Assembly (NCBI RefSeq): GCF_013602415.1
Contig: NZ_WPAG02000002.1
Coordinates: 4,467,480-4,531,479 of the forward strand
DNA length: 64,000 nt
Source: Rhodococcus sp. B50
GTDB lineage: Bacteria > Actinomycetota > Actinomycetes > Mycobacteriales > Mycobacteriaceae
Direction of reading: 5' to 3'
Translations under genes and position numbers: made by a program
Notes under the pieces: generated by a model
Told to the model about the DNA's origin: nothing
The model's input: the letters and a program-made list of their open reading frames with translations, nothing else
Database searches by the model: none
Shown here: positions 6,755 through 15,752 of the stretch, one piece after another
Numbering within the stretch: position 1 is the first letter of the stretch
Layout: each line of letters starts with the position of its first letter

Positions 6755-8725
6755 CTACCAGATGCGCACGCGCTCCGAGGGGTCGAGATACAGTCCGTCG
6801 CCTTCGTGGACGTCGAACGCGTCGTAGAACGCGTCGATGTTGCGGATCACGCCGTTGCAGCGGAACTCCGGCGGCGAATGCGGATCGACCGCGAGCCGAC
6901 GTGACGCCTCCTCGTCGCGAACCTTCGTGCGCCACACCTGAGCCCACCCGAAGAACACGCGCTGCAATCCGGTCAGGCCGTCGATGACCGGCGCAGGCCT
7001 ACCGCCGAGCGCGATCTCGTAGGCCTTCAACGCGATCGACAGACCACCCAGATCTCCGATGTTCTCGCCGATCGTGAAACTGCCGTTGACGCGCTGTCCG
7101 GGAAGGGCTTTCGGCTCGAACCCGTCGTACTGCGCGATGAGTGCCGCGGTGCGCTTGCCGAATTCCTCGCGGTCCGAATCGGTCCACCAGTTCTCCAGGT
7201 TGCCGTCGCCGTCGTACTTCGCACCCTGATCGTCGAAGCCGTGACCGATCTCGTGTCCGATGACCGCGCCGATGCCGCCGTAATTCGCGGCGTCGTCGGC
7301 ATGCAGGTCGAAGAACGGAGGCTGGAGAATCGTTGCGGGGAAGACGATCTCGTTCATCCCCGGGTTGTAGTAGGCGTTGACGGTCTGGGGCGTCATGAAC
7401 CACTCGCCGCGATCCACCGGACCACCGAGCTTGCCGAGATCGCGGTCGTACTCGGCGGCGTACCCGCTGCGGTAGTTGCCCACCACGTCGTCGGGTGCGA
7501 TCGTGACGGCGGAGTAGTCGCGCCAGGTGTCGGGATAACCCACCTTGGGTGTGAACTTCTCGAGCTTGCGCAGGGCGGCCTCACGCGTGGCCGGACTCAT
7601 CCATTCGAGGTCGGTGATGGACTGCCGGTACGCCTCGGTGAGATTGTCGACGAGCACCTGCATCCGCGTCTTCGCCTCGGCGGGGAAGTGCCGTTCGACG
7701 TAGAGCTTGCCGACCGCCTCACCGAGCAGGTCCTGCACGAGCGACACACCGCGCTTCCAGCGGTCGCGGATCTCCTGCGTACCGGTGAGCGTGCGGCCGT
7801 AGAAGGCGAAGTTCTCCCCGACGAAGGCATCGGACAGATACGGGGCCCGCGCGCGCAGAACCCGCCACACGGCCCACGCCTTCCAGTCGTCGAGGTCCTC
7901 GTCGGCCCACAGCGCGGCGAACGTCTCGAGGAAGCTCGGCTGGCGCACCACGATCTCGGCCCACTGTTCGGTGGTCGCGCCGGTCGCGGTGATCCACCCC
8001 GCCCAGTCGAACTGCGGGAGTTCGGTGAGCAGCGAGTCGAGGGTGAGCAGGTTGTAGCTCAGGTCGGCGTCGCGACGCTTGACCACGTCCCAGTGGCCTG
8101 CGGCCAGCTTCGTCTCGAGCGCGACCACCTTCGCCGCGTCGTAGGGGAGGTCGGCGAGCGCGAACATCCGGCCGATGTGTGCGGTGTACTGCTCACGGAT
8201 CTCGGCGTAGCGGTCCTCGCGGTAGTACGACTCGTCGGGCAGGCCGAGCCCGCCCTGCGAGACGTGCACGAGATACCGCTCGGAATTCTTCGAATCGGTG
8301 TCGACGTAGTGCGCGAGCGCGCCCGTCACGCCGGCGCGCTGCAGGCGTCCGAGCACCGCCGCGAACGCAGCACGGTCGGCAGCGTCGGATACGGCTCGGA
8401 GTTCGGCACGGATCGGGTCGAGACCGGCGGCCTCGATCGCCGCGGTGTCCATGAACGAGGTGTACAGGTCGCCGATCTTCTGGGCGTCGGTGCCCGGTTC
8501 GGCGCCGGACGCCGCGGCCTCCTCGATGATGGTCCGGACGTCGACCTCGGCCTTGTCGGCGAGGGTGCGGAACGCGCCGTCGAGTGCGCGATCGGCAGGA
8601 ATCTCGTGTTCGGCCAGCCACCGGCCGTTGACGTGTTCGAACAGGTCGTCCTGAGGGCGGACCCGCTCGTCGACGTGTCCGAGGTCGATGCCGGAGCGGA
8701 TCTCCGAGTTCTGCGCGAGGGTCAT
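6755..8725 (-). CDS. M13-family zinc metallopeptidase (neprilysin/PepO/Zmp1-like)
   Basis: A 656-residue member of the M13 family, the usual length for the actinobacterial enzymes. The N-terminal M13 domain begins PQDDLFEHVNGRWL. The zinc site HEIGHGFDDQGAKYDGDGN starts at residue 491 (HEIGH 491-495) and the third ligand lies in ENIGDLGG (554-558). The substrate-binding NAYYNPGMNEIVFPA is also present. There is no signal peptide, as in Mycobacterium tuberculosis Zmp1. It cleaves oligopeptides in the characterised relatives; the target here is not known. It stands alone, convergent with the M23 gene and divergent from the serine hydrolase at 8837. Confidence 0.96.
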   Translation of the reverse strand: MTLAQNSEIRSGIDLGHVDERVRPQDDLFEHVNGRWLAEHEIPADRALDGAFRTLADKAEVDVRTIIEEAAASGAEPGTDAQKIGDLYTSFMDTAAIEAAGLDPIRAELRAVSDAADRAAFAAVLGRLQRAGVTGALAHYVDTDSKNSERYLVHVSQGGLGLPDESYYREDRYAEIREQYTAHIGRMFALADLPYDAAKVVALETKLAAGHWDVVKRRDADLSYNLLTLDSLLTELPQFDWAGWITATGATTEQWAEIVVRQPSFLETFAALWADEDLDDWKAWAVWRVLRARAPYLSDAFVGENFAFYGRTLTGTQEIRDRWKRGVSLVQDLLGEAVGKLYVERHFPAEAKTRMQVLVDNLTEAYRQSITDLEWMSPATREAALRKLEKFTPKVGYPDTWRDYSAVTIAPDDVVGNYRSGYAAEYDRDLGKLGGPVDRGEWFMTPQTVNAYYNPGMNEIVFPATILQPPFFDLHADDAANYGGIGAVIGHEIGHGFDDQGAKYDGDGNLENWWTDSDREEFGKRTAALIAQYDGFEPKALPGQRVNGSFTIGENIGDLGGLSIALKAYEIALGGRPAPVIDGLTGLQRVFFGWAQVWRTKVRDEEASRRLAVDPHSPPEFRCNGVIRNIDAFYDAFDVHEGDGLYLDPSERVRIW

Positions 8726-8836
8726 GCCTCACATCCTTACACTCGATTCGCCCGGCGTGCAGACACCGACGTGCAGATATCTGTGGAAGTGGGAGAACAC
8801 GCACGCGGCCGGACGCAGGCTCCTAGCATCGGGCAC

Positions 8837-10042
8837 ATGACCGAAGGTTCCACGGCGGAGCCGCCCGCGGCGACCCCGTCGACACAGATGTTGGTGGATC
8901 CCCGCTTCATGCCCGTCGCGGATCTGTTCTTCCGCATGTTCTACAAGCCGAGCCAGGGTGGTGGCGCTCTCGCGTGCTACCTACACGGCGAACCCGTGCT
9001 CGACATCTGGGCGGGCTGGGCTGCGCGCGACAAGCGGTGGACGCGCGACACCGTCGTGCTGTCGTTCTCCACCGGCAAGGGGGTGGCCAGCACGGTGGTG
9101 CACCGCCTCGCCGAACGCGGGTTGCTCGACTACGACGCCGCCGTGGCCGAGTACTGGCCGGAGTTCGCCGCGGCCGGCAAGGAGACGATCACGCTGCGGC
9201 AACTCATGTCGCACCGTGCCGGACTGCACAGGGCGCGTGGTCTCGTGCCCGGCCGCGAGGGCCTGCTCGACTCCGAGTCGGTGGCCGCCGCGCTGGCCGC
9301 CGCACCGCCCGATCCCCGCCGATTCCACGGGCCGGGCTATCACGCCGTCACCTACGGAAACCTCGTCGCCGAGGTCGCGTCGCGCGTGTCGGGGGTGCCC
9401 TTCCAGGAACTGGTGCGCACCGAGATCGCCGAGCCGCTCGGCATGGACGAGTTCTGGTACTACGTGCCCGAGGACCAGCGACACCGCATCGCCCGGGTGT
9501 TCCCGAAGGTCAACTTCCTGCCGGCGCCGTGGACGACATCAGCGGCAGTGCTGTCGCACGCACCGGGAGTCCGAGGGTTGGCCGAGGCGGGCATGGCAGA
9601 GGGGTTCGACGAGCTGATGCGCAGTCCGTCGGCGCACGACGCCGTCATGCCGGGATGGAACGGTGTGTTCACCGCCCGGGCTCTCGCTCGCATGTACGCG
9701 GCGATCGCGAACGAGGGAGCAATCGACGGTGTCCGCCTGCTGAAAGAGGACACCGTCCAGCAGTTGCTCGAAGTGCAGACGCGGCGGCGAGACTACGTGC
9801 TCGGCATCCGGCCCAACTGGCGGCTGGGTTACCACCCCGGATGGGTCGCGCTGCGCGAGCAGCCGCTGCGCTCGGTCGGCCACTTCGGATTCGGCGGCTC
9901 GGGAGCGTTCGCCGACCCGGACACCGGGCTGTCGGTCGCTTTCGTCACCAACCGCATGGGCAACACCTTCACCACGATCTCCGACGGCCGGTTCCCGAGG
10001 CTCGGCGCGGCGGCCGTCACCGCCGCGCGCCGAGCAGCGTGA
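8837..10042 (+). CDS. Beta-lactamase-family serine hydrolase (class C/esterase type)
   Basis: A 401-residue member of the class C beta-lactamase/penicillin-binding-protein fold, most such proteins being esterases or peptidases. The SxxK nucleophile motif is STGK in VVLSFSTGKGVAST. The second motif tyrosine is in PGYHAVTYGNLV. Near the C-terminus HFGFGGSGAFADP replaces the KTG-type box with HxG. No signal peptide is visible, so it is probably cytoplasmic. The start is the ATG at 8837, where TAGCAT lies 7 bases upstream and suggests a leaderless mRNA. The frame stays open far upstream only because it runs antisense to the M13 gene. Physiological substrate unknown. Confidence 0.9.
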   Translation: MTEGSTAEPPAATPSTQMLVDPRFMPVADLFFRMFYKPSQGGGALACYLHGEPVLDIWAGWAARDKRWTRDTVVLSFSTGKGVASTVVHRLAERGLLDYDAAVAEYWPEFAAAGKETITLRQLMSHRAGLHRARGLVPGREGLLDSESVAAALAAAPPDPRRFHGPGYHAVTYGNLVAEVASRVSGVPFQELVRTEIAEPLGMDEFWYYVPEDQRHRIARVFPKVNFLPAPWTTSAAVLSHAPGVRGLAEAGMAEGFDELMRSPSAHDAVMPGWNGVFTARALARMYAAIANEGAIDGVRLLKEDTVQQLLEVQTRRRDYVLGIRPNWRLGYHPGWVALREQPLRSVGHFGFGGSGAFADPDTGLSVAFVTNRMGNTFTTISDGRFPRLGAAAVTAARRAA

Positions 10043-10069
10043 TCAGAGGTCCACACCTACGTTGACCCG

Positions 10070-10993
10070 CTATGCGCGGGCGAGCAGCTGGATGTTGGCG
10101 TGTGCGCGCACGTAGACGGTGCCGTCGGCGCCGCACAGCGTCGTCTCGAAGGACGCGAGTCGCCGTCCGGCCCGCACCGCTTCGGACCGCAGTTCGATGA
10201 CGGGACCGGGGGCAGCGGGCGAGCGGAGGTAGTCGAGTCCGATCTCCAGCACGCGATAGTCCTGACCGATACCCGTCAGGGTCTGCGCCGCCAGGCCGGT
10301 GACGGCTTCCGCCATCGACACGAGCACACCGCCCTGCACCGAACCGATCACGTTGGCCATCCACTCGAGCGGCGACACTCGGGCCTGCACGACGCCGCGC
10401 TCGGCAGCCGTCACCTCGAGTCCGAGCAGTCCGGCGAGGGGACCGCGCGGAAGGGAACCGGTGGAGATGCCCGTGACGATGTCGACGCCGGGCAGCTCGG
10501 CCAGAACGGCCGCGTCGGACCACGCTTCCGGCTCGCCGCGTTCCGGCACGGTCTCCGCCGCGTCCGGCCCGAGTTCCATCGGTGTGCGCCCGACGACGAC
10601 GGATCGCCCGACCAGATGCGCGACGAGAGCACCCTGCTCGTCGCGCACGTCGGTGCGCGACACCGCGGTCGAGTCGTCGTAGTACAGGCTGCTGCCGCGG
10701 CCGACGAGAGTGCCCGAAGAGGGGAAGGGGTGCGCGAGCGTCGCCGTCAGGTGCGACAACACGGTTTGCGGCCGGTCGCCGGTCTCGGCGAACCGGGCGA
10801 GGCCGGCGGGTGCGCCCGCAGCGAAGTCGGTGAAGACGCCGACGGAGGCGAGGGTCGTCTGCCCGCGGTGGTCGAACAGGTGCGGCCCGACAGGTTGGGT
10901 GACCGAGACCGACGCGTCGTCGGCGACCTCGATGTCGACGCCCATGAAACGACCCGGACGGTCGACGGAGAAGTGTGCGGTCTCGATAGCCAT
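10070..10993 (-). CDS. Acyl-CoA thioesterase-like protein with two hotdog domains
   Basis: A 307-residue protein with two hotdog-fold halves. The N-terminal half is divergent; the C-terminal half, from about residue 165, carries the PaaI/YdiI-type sequence MANVIGSVQGGVLVSMAEAV, where the GG(V/L) turn lines the active site. Relatives hydrolyse acyl-CoA thioesters. The gene is convergent with the serine hydrolase (27 bases apart) and 74 bases from the end of the DUF1707 gene, so it is probably monocistronic. The ATG start has only a modest GGGATG-like sequence before it. The family call is good; the substrate is not known. Confidence 0.85.
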   Translation of the reverse strand: MAIETAHFSVDRPGRFMGVDIEVADDASVSVTQPVGPHLFDHRGQTTLASVGVFTDFAAGAPAGLARFAETGDRPQTVLSHLTATLAHPFPSSGTLVGRGSSLYYDDSTAVSRTDVRDEQGALVAHLVGRSVVVGRTPMELGPDAAETVPERGEPEAWSDAAVLAELPGVDIVTGISTGSLPRGPLAGLLGLEVTAAERGVVQARVSPLEWMANVIGSVQGGVLVSMAEAVTGLAAQTLTGIGQDYRVLEIGLDYLRSPAAPGPVIELRSEAVRAGRRLASFETTLCGADGTVYVRAHANIQLLARA

Positions 10994-11067
10994 CCCTTGC
11001 TTCTATCAGGGACGGCGCAGCGGAGCGCGGGCGGGGAGTGGTTCGCCCGGGCGCAGGGGCGGTGGGC

Positions 11068-11676
11068 TCAGCTCTGCGGCGTCTCCGGACCGCGACGACC
11101 CTCCAGTTCCCGGATCCGCTTCGACGCCTCCTCGAGCCGCTTCTTCCGTTCCGCGGCCTCCGATTTCTTCAGCTCCTCGTAGACCTTCTCGTCGTCGTCG
11201 CTGTACTTCAGGATCAGACGCGGAACGCTGAGCGTGACGATCAGCGACGGCCACACGATCCACGCGTAGCTCCAGTCGAGGGCGATCTGCAGGACGAGGA
11301 AGGTCACCAGGGTGATGCCGATGATGATCCAGTCCAGTGTCTCGACCATGCTCCCGCGTTCGCGGAGCGACGCCAGTTCGTCCTCCGCCGACTGCGGCGC
11401 TGCAGGAGATGCGGCGGGGTGAACCGCCGGGGCCGAGACGTCGGGGATCATCCGGATGTGGCCGTCGATCTGCTCGAGGGGCACCCCGCCGGGCAACCCT
11501 CGGAAGGAGGGGGACAACGCCGAAAACGTTCGCGCCGAAGATATCTCCCCGGACCGTTCGTAGAACTCGGCACTGTCGAGGCGGCCCGCGGCGTAGTGCT
11601 CGCCGAGCGTGTTCAACGCGTGCATGCGTTCGGCGTCGCTGAGCAGCAGGTCGTCGTGATCGAAATTGCCGGTCAT
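11068..11676 (-). CDS. DUF1707 protein with two-helix membrane domain
   Basis: A 202-residue membrane protein. Residues 8-60 form a DUF1707 (SHOCT-like) segment, LLLSDAERMHALNTLGEHYA, then GRLDSAEFYER. A proline/alanine linker and a 2TM-type domain follow, with hydrophobic stretches DWIIIGITLVTFLVLQIALDW and AWIVWPSLIVTLSV. The tail is a charged coiled coil rich in Lys and Glu (KVYEELKKSEAAERKKRLEEA). The ATG at 11676 is favoured, since the open frame above it is antisense-like. DUF1707 proteins are common in actinobacteria and their role is not established. It is the downstream neighbour of a truncated response regulator. Confidence 0.8.
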   Translation of the reverse strand: MTGNFDHDDLLLSDAERMHALNTLGEHYAAGRLDSAEFYERSGEISSARTFSALSPSFRGLPGGVPLEQIDGHIRMIPDVSAPAVHPAASPAAPQSAEDELASLRERGSMVETLDWIIIGITLVTFLVLQIALDWSYAWIVWPSLIVTLSVPRLILKYSDDDEKVYEELKKSEAAERKKRLEEASKRIRELEGRRGPETPQS

Positions 11677-11728
11677 TGCTTTCCCGCGCTTTCGGAGTCG
11701 GTTGTCGAGTCCTCGTGCATCCCTGATC

Positions 11729-12292
11729 CTAGGGCCGGCGACCGGACATGTCCCGGGCGAGGATGGCCGCCTGGATCCGCGATTGCACACCCAGTTTGTG
11801 GAGCACCCGGGCGACGTGGGTCTTCGCCGTGTTCTCGCCGATGACGAGACGGGTTGCGATCTGGCGATTGGACAGGCCCTCCCCGAGGCATGCGAAGCCC
11901 TCCTGCTCACGAGCGGTGAGGGCATCGACATCCGGTCCGTCCGGAAGGTCTTCCTGCCGAGGAGAGTTGGAGACGAATGCGTCGATCACCGTTCGGGTGA
12001 TCTGCGGAGAGAGTGCGGACTCGCCCGCGTGCACCGCCCGGATCGCGTCGAGCATGGCGTCCGCCGACGCGGTCTCGAGGAGATATCCGGCTGCTCCGGC
12101 ACGCAGGCTCTCGAAGACGTACTCGTCGATCTCGAAGCTTGTCAGCACCAGCACCCGGGCTCTCGTCTCCCGAGTGATGGTGCGGGTCGCAGCGATCCCG
12201 TCGACATGCGGCATACGGATGTCCATGAGGACGACATCCGGGTCGAGCGCACGGGCCCGGGACACTGCGACGGCCCCGTCGGCGGCTTCACC
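11729..12292 (-). pseudogene. NarL/LuxR-type response regulator lacking its N-terminus
   Basis: The sequence joins the family consensus abruptly at GEAADGAVAVSRARALDPD and then runs intact. The phospho-acceptor Asp lies in VLMDIRMPHVDG, the switch Thr in VLVLTSFEIDEY, and a LuxR helix-turn-helix in LSNRQIATRLVIGENTAKTH follows. About 30-35 residues are missing from the start: the first strand and the acidic pair of the receiver pocket. No start codon with a ribosome-binding site restores them; the upstream open frame is antisense to the VOC gene. It therefore looks like a 5'-truncated gene. The break coincides with a broken plus-strand membrane gene, suggesting one deletion. No partner histidine kinase is nearby. 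Confidence 0.7.
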
Positions 12293-12352
12293 TGCCTTCC
12301 GCAAGGAATGTGCGGACTTCGGGCGGTGGCTGATCGCGGCCGGAATCAGCGG

Positions 12353-12490
12353 GGCACCGTTCTCGGGCTCGGATCGACGGTCGCGAACACCGACCAGGCC
12401 TCGGCACTGTACGGAATCTTCCCCACCCTGGGCGTGATCACGGTGATCTGGCTGATCACGGGACCGGTATGGGTGCTCGGGAAGCAGTGA
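12353..12490 (+). pseudogene. 3' remnant of a membrane-protein gene
   Basis: The plus strand encodes GTVLGLGSTVANTDQASALY followed by a hydrophobic helix GIFPTLGVITVIWLITGP and the end VWVLGKQ-stop at 12488-12490. The sequence has normal codon use and looks like the last transmembrane helix of a protein. Upstream in the same frame the sequence is antisense to the truncated response regulator, and no start fits. I infer the 3' end of a gene once divergent from the response regulator, both losing their 5' ends. The family of the lost protein is not recognisable. The rest of 12293-12608 holds only the VOC leader. Confidence 0.45.
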
Positions 12491-12608
12491 CGAAGACGTC
12501 GTACCAGGAGATTTCGGGGTGGGTGATGAGTTCTCGCCGAGTATTCGGTCTGTATCCGTGACATCCACACCGCGTCCCGCACGGGGACGATCGAACACAG
12601 GAGAAACC

Positions 12609-13079
12609 ATGTCGCGCATGCTGTTCGTCAACCTCGCCGTCGAGAACGTCGCCGCCTCCCGCGAATTCTTCGACAAACTCGGATTCATCTTCAACGACAT
12701 GTTCTGCGACGAGAACACCGCGTGCCTGGAGATCAACGAGCAGACCTACGTGATGTTGCTCGAGAAGCCACGTTTCCGCGACTTCATCAACGACGACATC
12801 TGCGACACCACGAAGGCCCGCGAGGCGCTGCTGTGCGTGTCGGCCGACAGTCGCGAGGCCGTCGATGCGCTCGTGGACGGTGCCGTTGCCGCGGGTGGTA
12901 GCGAGTGGGCGACGTCCGGCGGTCAGAAGGCACAGGAGGAGATGGGGGACTTCGCCCACCAGCGGGCCTTCCTCGACCTGGACGGTCACGTCTGGGAGGT
13001 CATGTGGATGGACATGTCGGCCGCGGCGCAGGCGTGGGCACCGGAGGACGCCGAGGAGAGCGCCGCCGCCGAAGCCTGA
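12609..13079 (+). CDS. VOC-superfamily (glyoxalase/bleomycin-resistance fold) protein
   Basis: A 156-residue single-domain VOC protein. It begins MSRMLFVNLAVENVAASREF, the typical first beta-alpha unit, and ends with AFLDLDGHVWEVMWMDM, where the Glu after the DGH turn is a usual metal ligand. Sub-type relatives include PhnB-like and uncharacterised lactoylglutathione-lyase-like proteins. The start is the ATG behind AGGAGAAACC. It is convergent with the sigma-factor gene and separated from it only by a shared hairpin. Enzymatic role unknown. Confidence 0.88.
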   Translation: MSRMLFVNLAVENVAASREFFDKLGFIFNDMFCDENTACLEINEQTYVMLLEKPRFRDFINDDICDTTKAREALLCVSADSREAVDALVDGAVAAGGSEWATSGGQKAQEEMGDFAHQRAFLDLDGHVWEVMWMDMSAAAQAWAPEDAEESAAAEA

Positions 13080-13088
13080 CCGTGCGGT

Positions 13089-14108
13089 TCAGCGGGCTGC
13101 CGGGTCCTCCGGCAGCCCGAATCGCGCGAACAACGCGGCGGTGTCGTCGGAGAAGAAGACGGTGGCGTGCGTGACTCTACCGCCGACGATGTCGAGCACT
13201 TGCAGTTGGAAAGGGTGGTGGCGGCCGTCCTCCCCCCGCATGTACAGCCCGAATGCCGGTTGGCCGTTCGCCACGGTGGGCAGCAGCACCTGGTCGCCGG
13301 GGCCCTTTGCGGGGCAGTTCTTCTTGATGAGGGTGACGATCGCGTCGGGGCCCTGGTACCAGCCCTCGAACGGCGGCATCTCCCAGACGGCGTCCTGAGT
13401 GAGCATCTCGACGAGCGAGTCGATGTCGTACTTCTCGAAACCGTCGACCCAGCGCTGCAGCAACGCCTTGGTCTCGGCGCTGTCGGGTTCGGCGAGCTCG
13501 TCGTCGCGGACATGGGCGTCCTTCAGCTGTGCCCGCGCCCGCTGCAGGAGGCTGTTGACCGCGGCCGTCGACGTGTCGAGCGCGGCCGCGACCTCGGTGG
13601 CGCGCCATTGCAGGACTTCGCGGAGCAGCAGGACCGCCCGCTGGCGGGCGGACAGATGCTGCAGGGCGGCGACGAACGCGAGACGCACGGAATCGCGGGA
13701 GGCGGCGATGGTGGCGGGATCCGACGGATCGTCGGCGGTGTACCCGACGGGTAACGGTTCGAGCCAGGGCACCTCGGGACGGGTGACCAGGTCCTCGGTG
13801 GGATCGGAACTCGGCGCGCCGAGCCCGGTGGGCAACGGCCGGCGACTGCGACTCTCGAGCGCCGTCAGGCACACATTGGTGGCGATGCGGTGCAGCCACG
13901 TGCGCAATGAGGAGCGGCCGCCGAAGTTCTCGTAGCCGCGCCAGGCGCGCAGGTAGGTCTCCTGGACCAGGTCTTCCGCATCGTGCAGCGACCCGCTCAT
14001 GCGGTAACAGTGTGCGAGCAGTTCTCGGCGGAACGGCTCGGCGAGCTCCATGAAATCGGTCGACGTCGATGTCGAGCCGGCTGATTCTTCGAGCAGTTGT
14101 TCGGTCAT
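13089..14108 (-). CDS. sigG: ECF RNA polymerase sigma factor with C-terminal SnoaL-like domain (SigG type)
   Basis: A 339-residue ECF sigma factor. Region 2 spans about residues 20-82 (RRELLAHCYRMSGSLHDAED, then GRSSLRTWLHRIATNVCL) and region 4 about 145-195 (LSARQRAVLLLREVLQWRAT, then STAAVNSLLQRARAQL). A SnoaL/NTF2-like domain occupies about 215-330 (RWVDGFEKYDIDSLVEMLTQ). The extra domain replaces a separate anti-sigma factor in this class and is thought to regulate activity directly. Mycobacterial SigG has the same layout. The target promoters are not visible. There is no neighbouring anti-sigma gene, consistent with the class. Confidence 0.93.
   Translation of the reverse strand: MTEQLLEESAGSTSTSTDFMELAEPFRRELLAHCYRMSGSLHDAEDLVQETYLRAWRGYENFGGRSSLRTWLHRIATNVCLTALESRSRRPLPTGLGAPSSDPTEDLVTRPEVPWLEPLPVGYTADDPSDPATIAASRDSVRLAFVAALQHLSARQRAVLLLREVLQWRATEVAAALDTSTAAVNSLLQRARAQLKDAHVRDDELAEPDSAETKALLQRWVDGFEKYDIDSLVEMLTQDAVWEMPPFEGWYQGPDAIVTLIKKNCPAKGPGDQVLLPTVANGQPAFGLYMRGEDGRHHPFQLQVLDIVGGRVTHATVFFSDDTAALFARFGLPEDPAAR
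13094..13118. terminator. Terminator hairpin overlapping the sigG 3' end
   Basis: GGGCTGCCGG (13094-13103) pairs perfectly with CCGGCAGCCC (13109-13118) around a 5-base loop. It lies inside the last codons of the minus-strand sigma gene and just after the VOC stop, so it could end the VOC transcript. The coding overlap is a compact arrangement for convergent genes. Confidence 0.55.
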
Positions 14109-14281
14109 GAGCGCGATACCCCCGGCTGGTCGGACCCGAATCCGCTACCCGTCAGAGAGTAGTCGGGGGTACCGACAGACGACAGCGATAATTGCCGGGT
14201 CTCGATCGAGGCGCCGGATGCAGGTACCGTGCACGAAGTCGCGCCGAGGTGAGCGCGTGGTGGACGGAGTGGGGACAGATC

Positions 14282-15733
14282 GTGCACGAGTACACGCTGC
14301 GCGAGGGCGTATCCGACGGACAGAACCGCAGCGGACCCGACTGCACCGCACCGGTCGGCCCGTACGCGAACGGCCTCCCACCCGGTGCCCTGGACGTCGA
14401 ACGACCCGCGCTCGACCGATTCGGGCCGGCCGAGCTCGGGCGGGCCGTGGTCGTTGCCGCCGTTCTGATCGCCTTCGTGGTGTGGGCGGTGCTGTGGTGG
14501 ACCGTCCGGCCCCGGCAGCACAGCGTCGTCGAAGCGGCCGCGCACGGCACCGTCGATGCCTTCGAACATCTCGGACCGACCTTCGTGAAGCTGGGCCAGC
14601 TCATCGCGTCGTCGCCCGGATTGTTCCCCGCCGCCCTCGCCGATGCGTGCCTGCGCATGCTCGACGACGTTCCCACCTTCCCTTCCGCGCAGGCCCGCGC
14701 GGTGATCGAGGAGGATCTCGGACATCGCATCGACGAGATGTTCGAGTCGTTCGACGACGTGCCGCTCGCCGCCGCGTCGGTCGCCCAGGTGCACGGGTGC
14801 GTGCTGCGCGACGGCCGCCGGGCCGTGGTGAAGGTGCAGCGACCGGGGATCGCGCACCGCATGCTCGTCGATCTGCGGGCCGCCTACATGGGCGCGAAGT
14901 TGCTGCAGATCTTCGAGTTCTTCCGCATCGCGAACACGCCGGGAATCATCCGCGATCTCTACAACGCGACGATGACCGAGCTCAACGCGGCGGTCGAAGC
15001 GGATCGTCAGGATCGCTTCCGCCGCAACATCTCCGCCTTCGGTGACAACACCTTCGTCACGGTGCCCGAGGTGTACTGGCAGTGGTGCGGGCCGCGGGTG
15101 ATCTGCATGGAGCGACTGCAGGGCAAGCCGGTCGACCGGGTGGTGCCGGGTCAGGACGATCTCGACACCTCCCTGCTGGTGCGCCGCGGCGTGAAGGTGT
15201 GGATGGAGGCGGTGCTGTGTCACGGCCCGTTCCACGGCGACGTGCACGCGGGCAATCTCTGGCTGCTCGACGACGGGCGCGTGGCGCTGCTCGACTTCGG
15301 CATCGTCGGCGAACTGCCCGAGAAGTGGCGCTCTCTGCTGCGGGCGTTGTTCCGCGCCGCGCTGCTCGACGGGGACTTCACGGCGGTCGCGCAGAGTGTG
15401 CGGGCTCTCGGGGTCGCCGCCGACCTCGACGTCGACGACGTGGCGGTCGGACGGCAGGTCGCCGAGATCTTCGGTCCGCTGCTCGGTCAGGACGTGGGGG
15501 AGTTGCGGCTCAGTGAGCTGATCGGCGCGCTCGTCTCGCTCGGACGCAAGTGGAATACGTCCACTCCGGAGGAACTCGTGTTGTTCGGGAAGCAGCTCGG
15601 ATACTTCGAGCGGTATGCGACCGCTCTGGCACCCGGTTGGGTGCTCGGTCGCGACCCGTTCGTCTTCCGGAACATCTTCCCGGAGGAAGTCGCCATAAGA
15701 ATCGCCGAATCGAACGTGAGCCTGCCCGACTGA
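14282..15733 (+). CDS. ABC1/UbiB (AarF, ADCK) family atypical kinase
   Basis: A 483-residue UbiB-family protein from the GTG at 14282. An N-terminal transmembrane helix (VVVAAVLIAFVVWAVLWWTV) is followed by the diagnostic KxGQ motif, FVKLGQLIASSPGLFP. Further landmarks are AAASVAQVHG, the lysine in VVKVQRPGI, and the catalytic and metal motifs HGDVHAGNLWLL and LLDFGIVGEL. UbiB proteins are atypical ATPases linked to isoprenoid-lipid metabolism. Earlier in-frame GTG codons (for example 14249) are possible starts. Upstream lies the divergent sigma gene; downstream an operator-bearing promoter begins the next operon, so this gene is monocistronic. Confidence 0.9.
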   Translation: MHEYTLREGVSDGQNRSGPDCTAPVGPYANGLPPGALDVERPALDRFGPAELGRAVVVAAVLIAFVVWAVLWWTVRPRQHSVVEAAAHGTVDAFEHLGPTFVKLGQLIASSPGLFPAALADACLRMLDDVPTFPSAQARAVIEEDLGHRIDEMFESFDDVPLAAASVAQVHGCVLRDGRRAVVKVQRPGIAHRMLVDLRAAYMGAKLLQIFEFFRIANTPGIIRDLYNATMTELNAAVEADRQDRFRRNISAFGDNTFVTVPEVYWQWCGPRVICMERLQGKPVDRVVPGQDDLDTSLLVRRGVKVWMEAVLCHGPFHGDVHAGNLWLLDDGRVALLDFGIVGELPEKWRSLLRALFRAALLDGDFTAVAQSVRALGVAADLDVDDVAVGRQVAEIFGPLLGQDVGELRLSELIGALVSLGRKWNTSTPEELVLFGKQLGYFERYATALAPGWVLGRDPFVFRNIFPEEVAIRIAESNVSLPD

Positions 15734-15752
15734 GTCAGGACCCCCTGCGGCC

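Noticed and set aside
7241..8836. Very long open frame (plus strand) antisense to the M13 peptidase, continuous with the serine hydrolase gene
   Set aside because: It mirrors the codon bias of the M13 gene on the other strand and has no family similarity; the true hydrolase start is the ATG at 8837.
12293..12736. Extension of the response-regulator frame upstream to restore an N-terminus
   Set aside because: The extra sequence is antisense to the membrane remnant and VOC gene and does not contain the receiver-domain acidic pocket.
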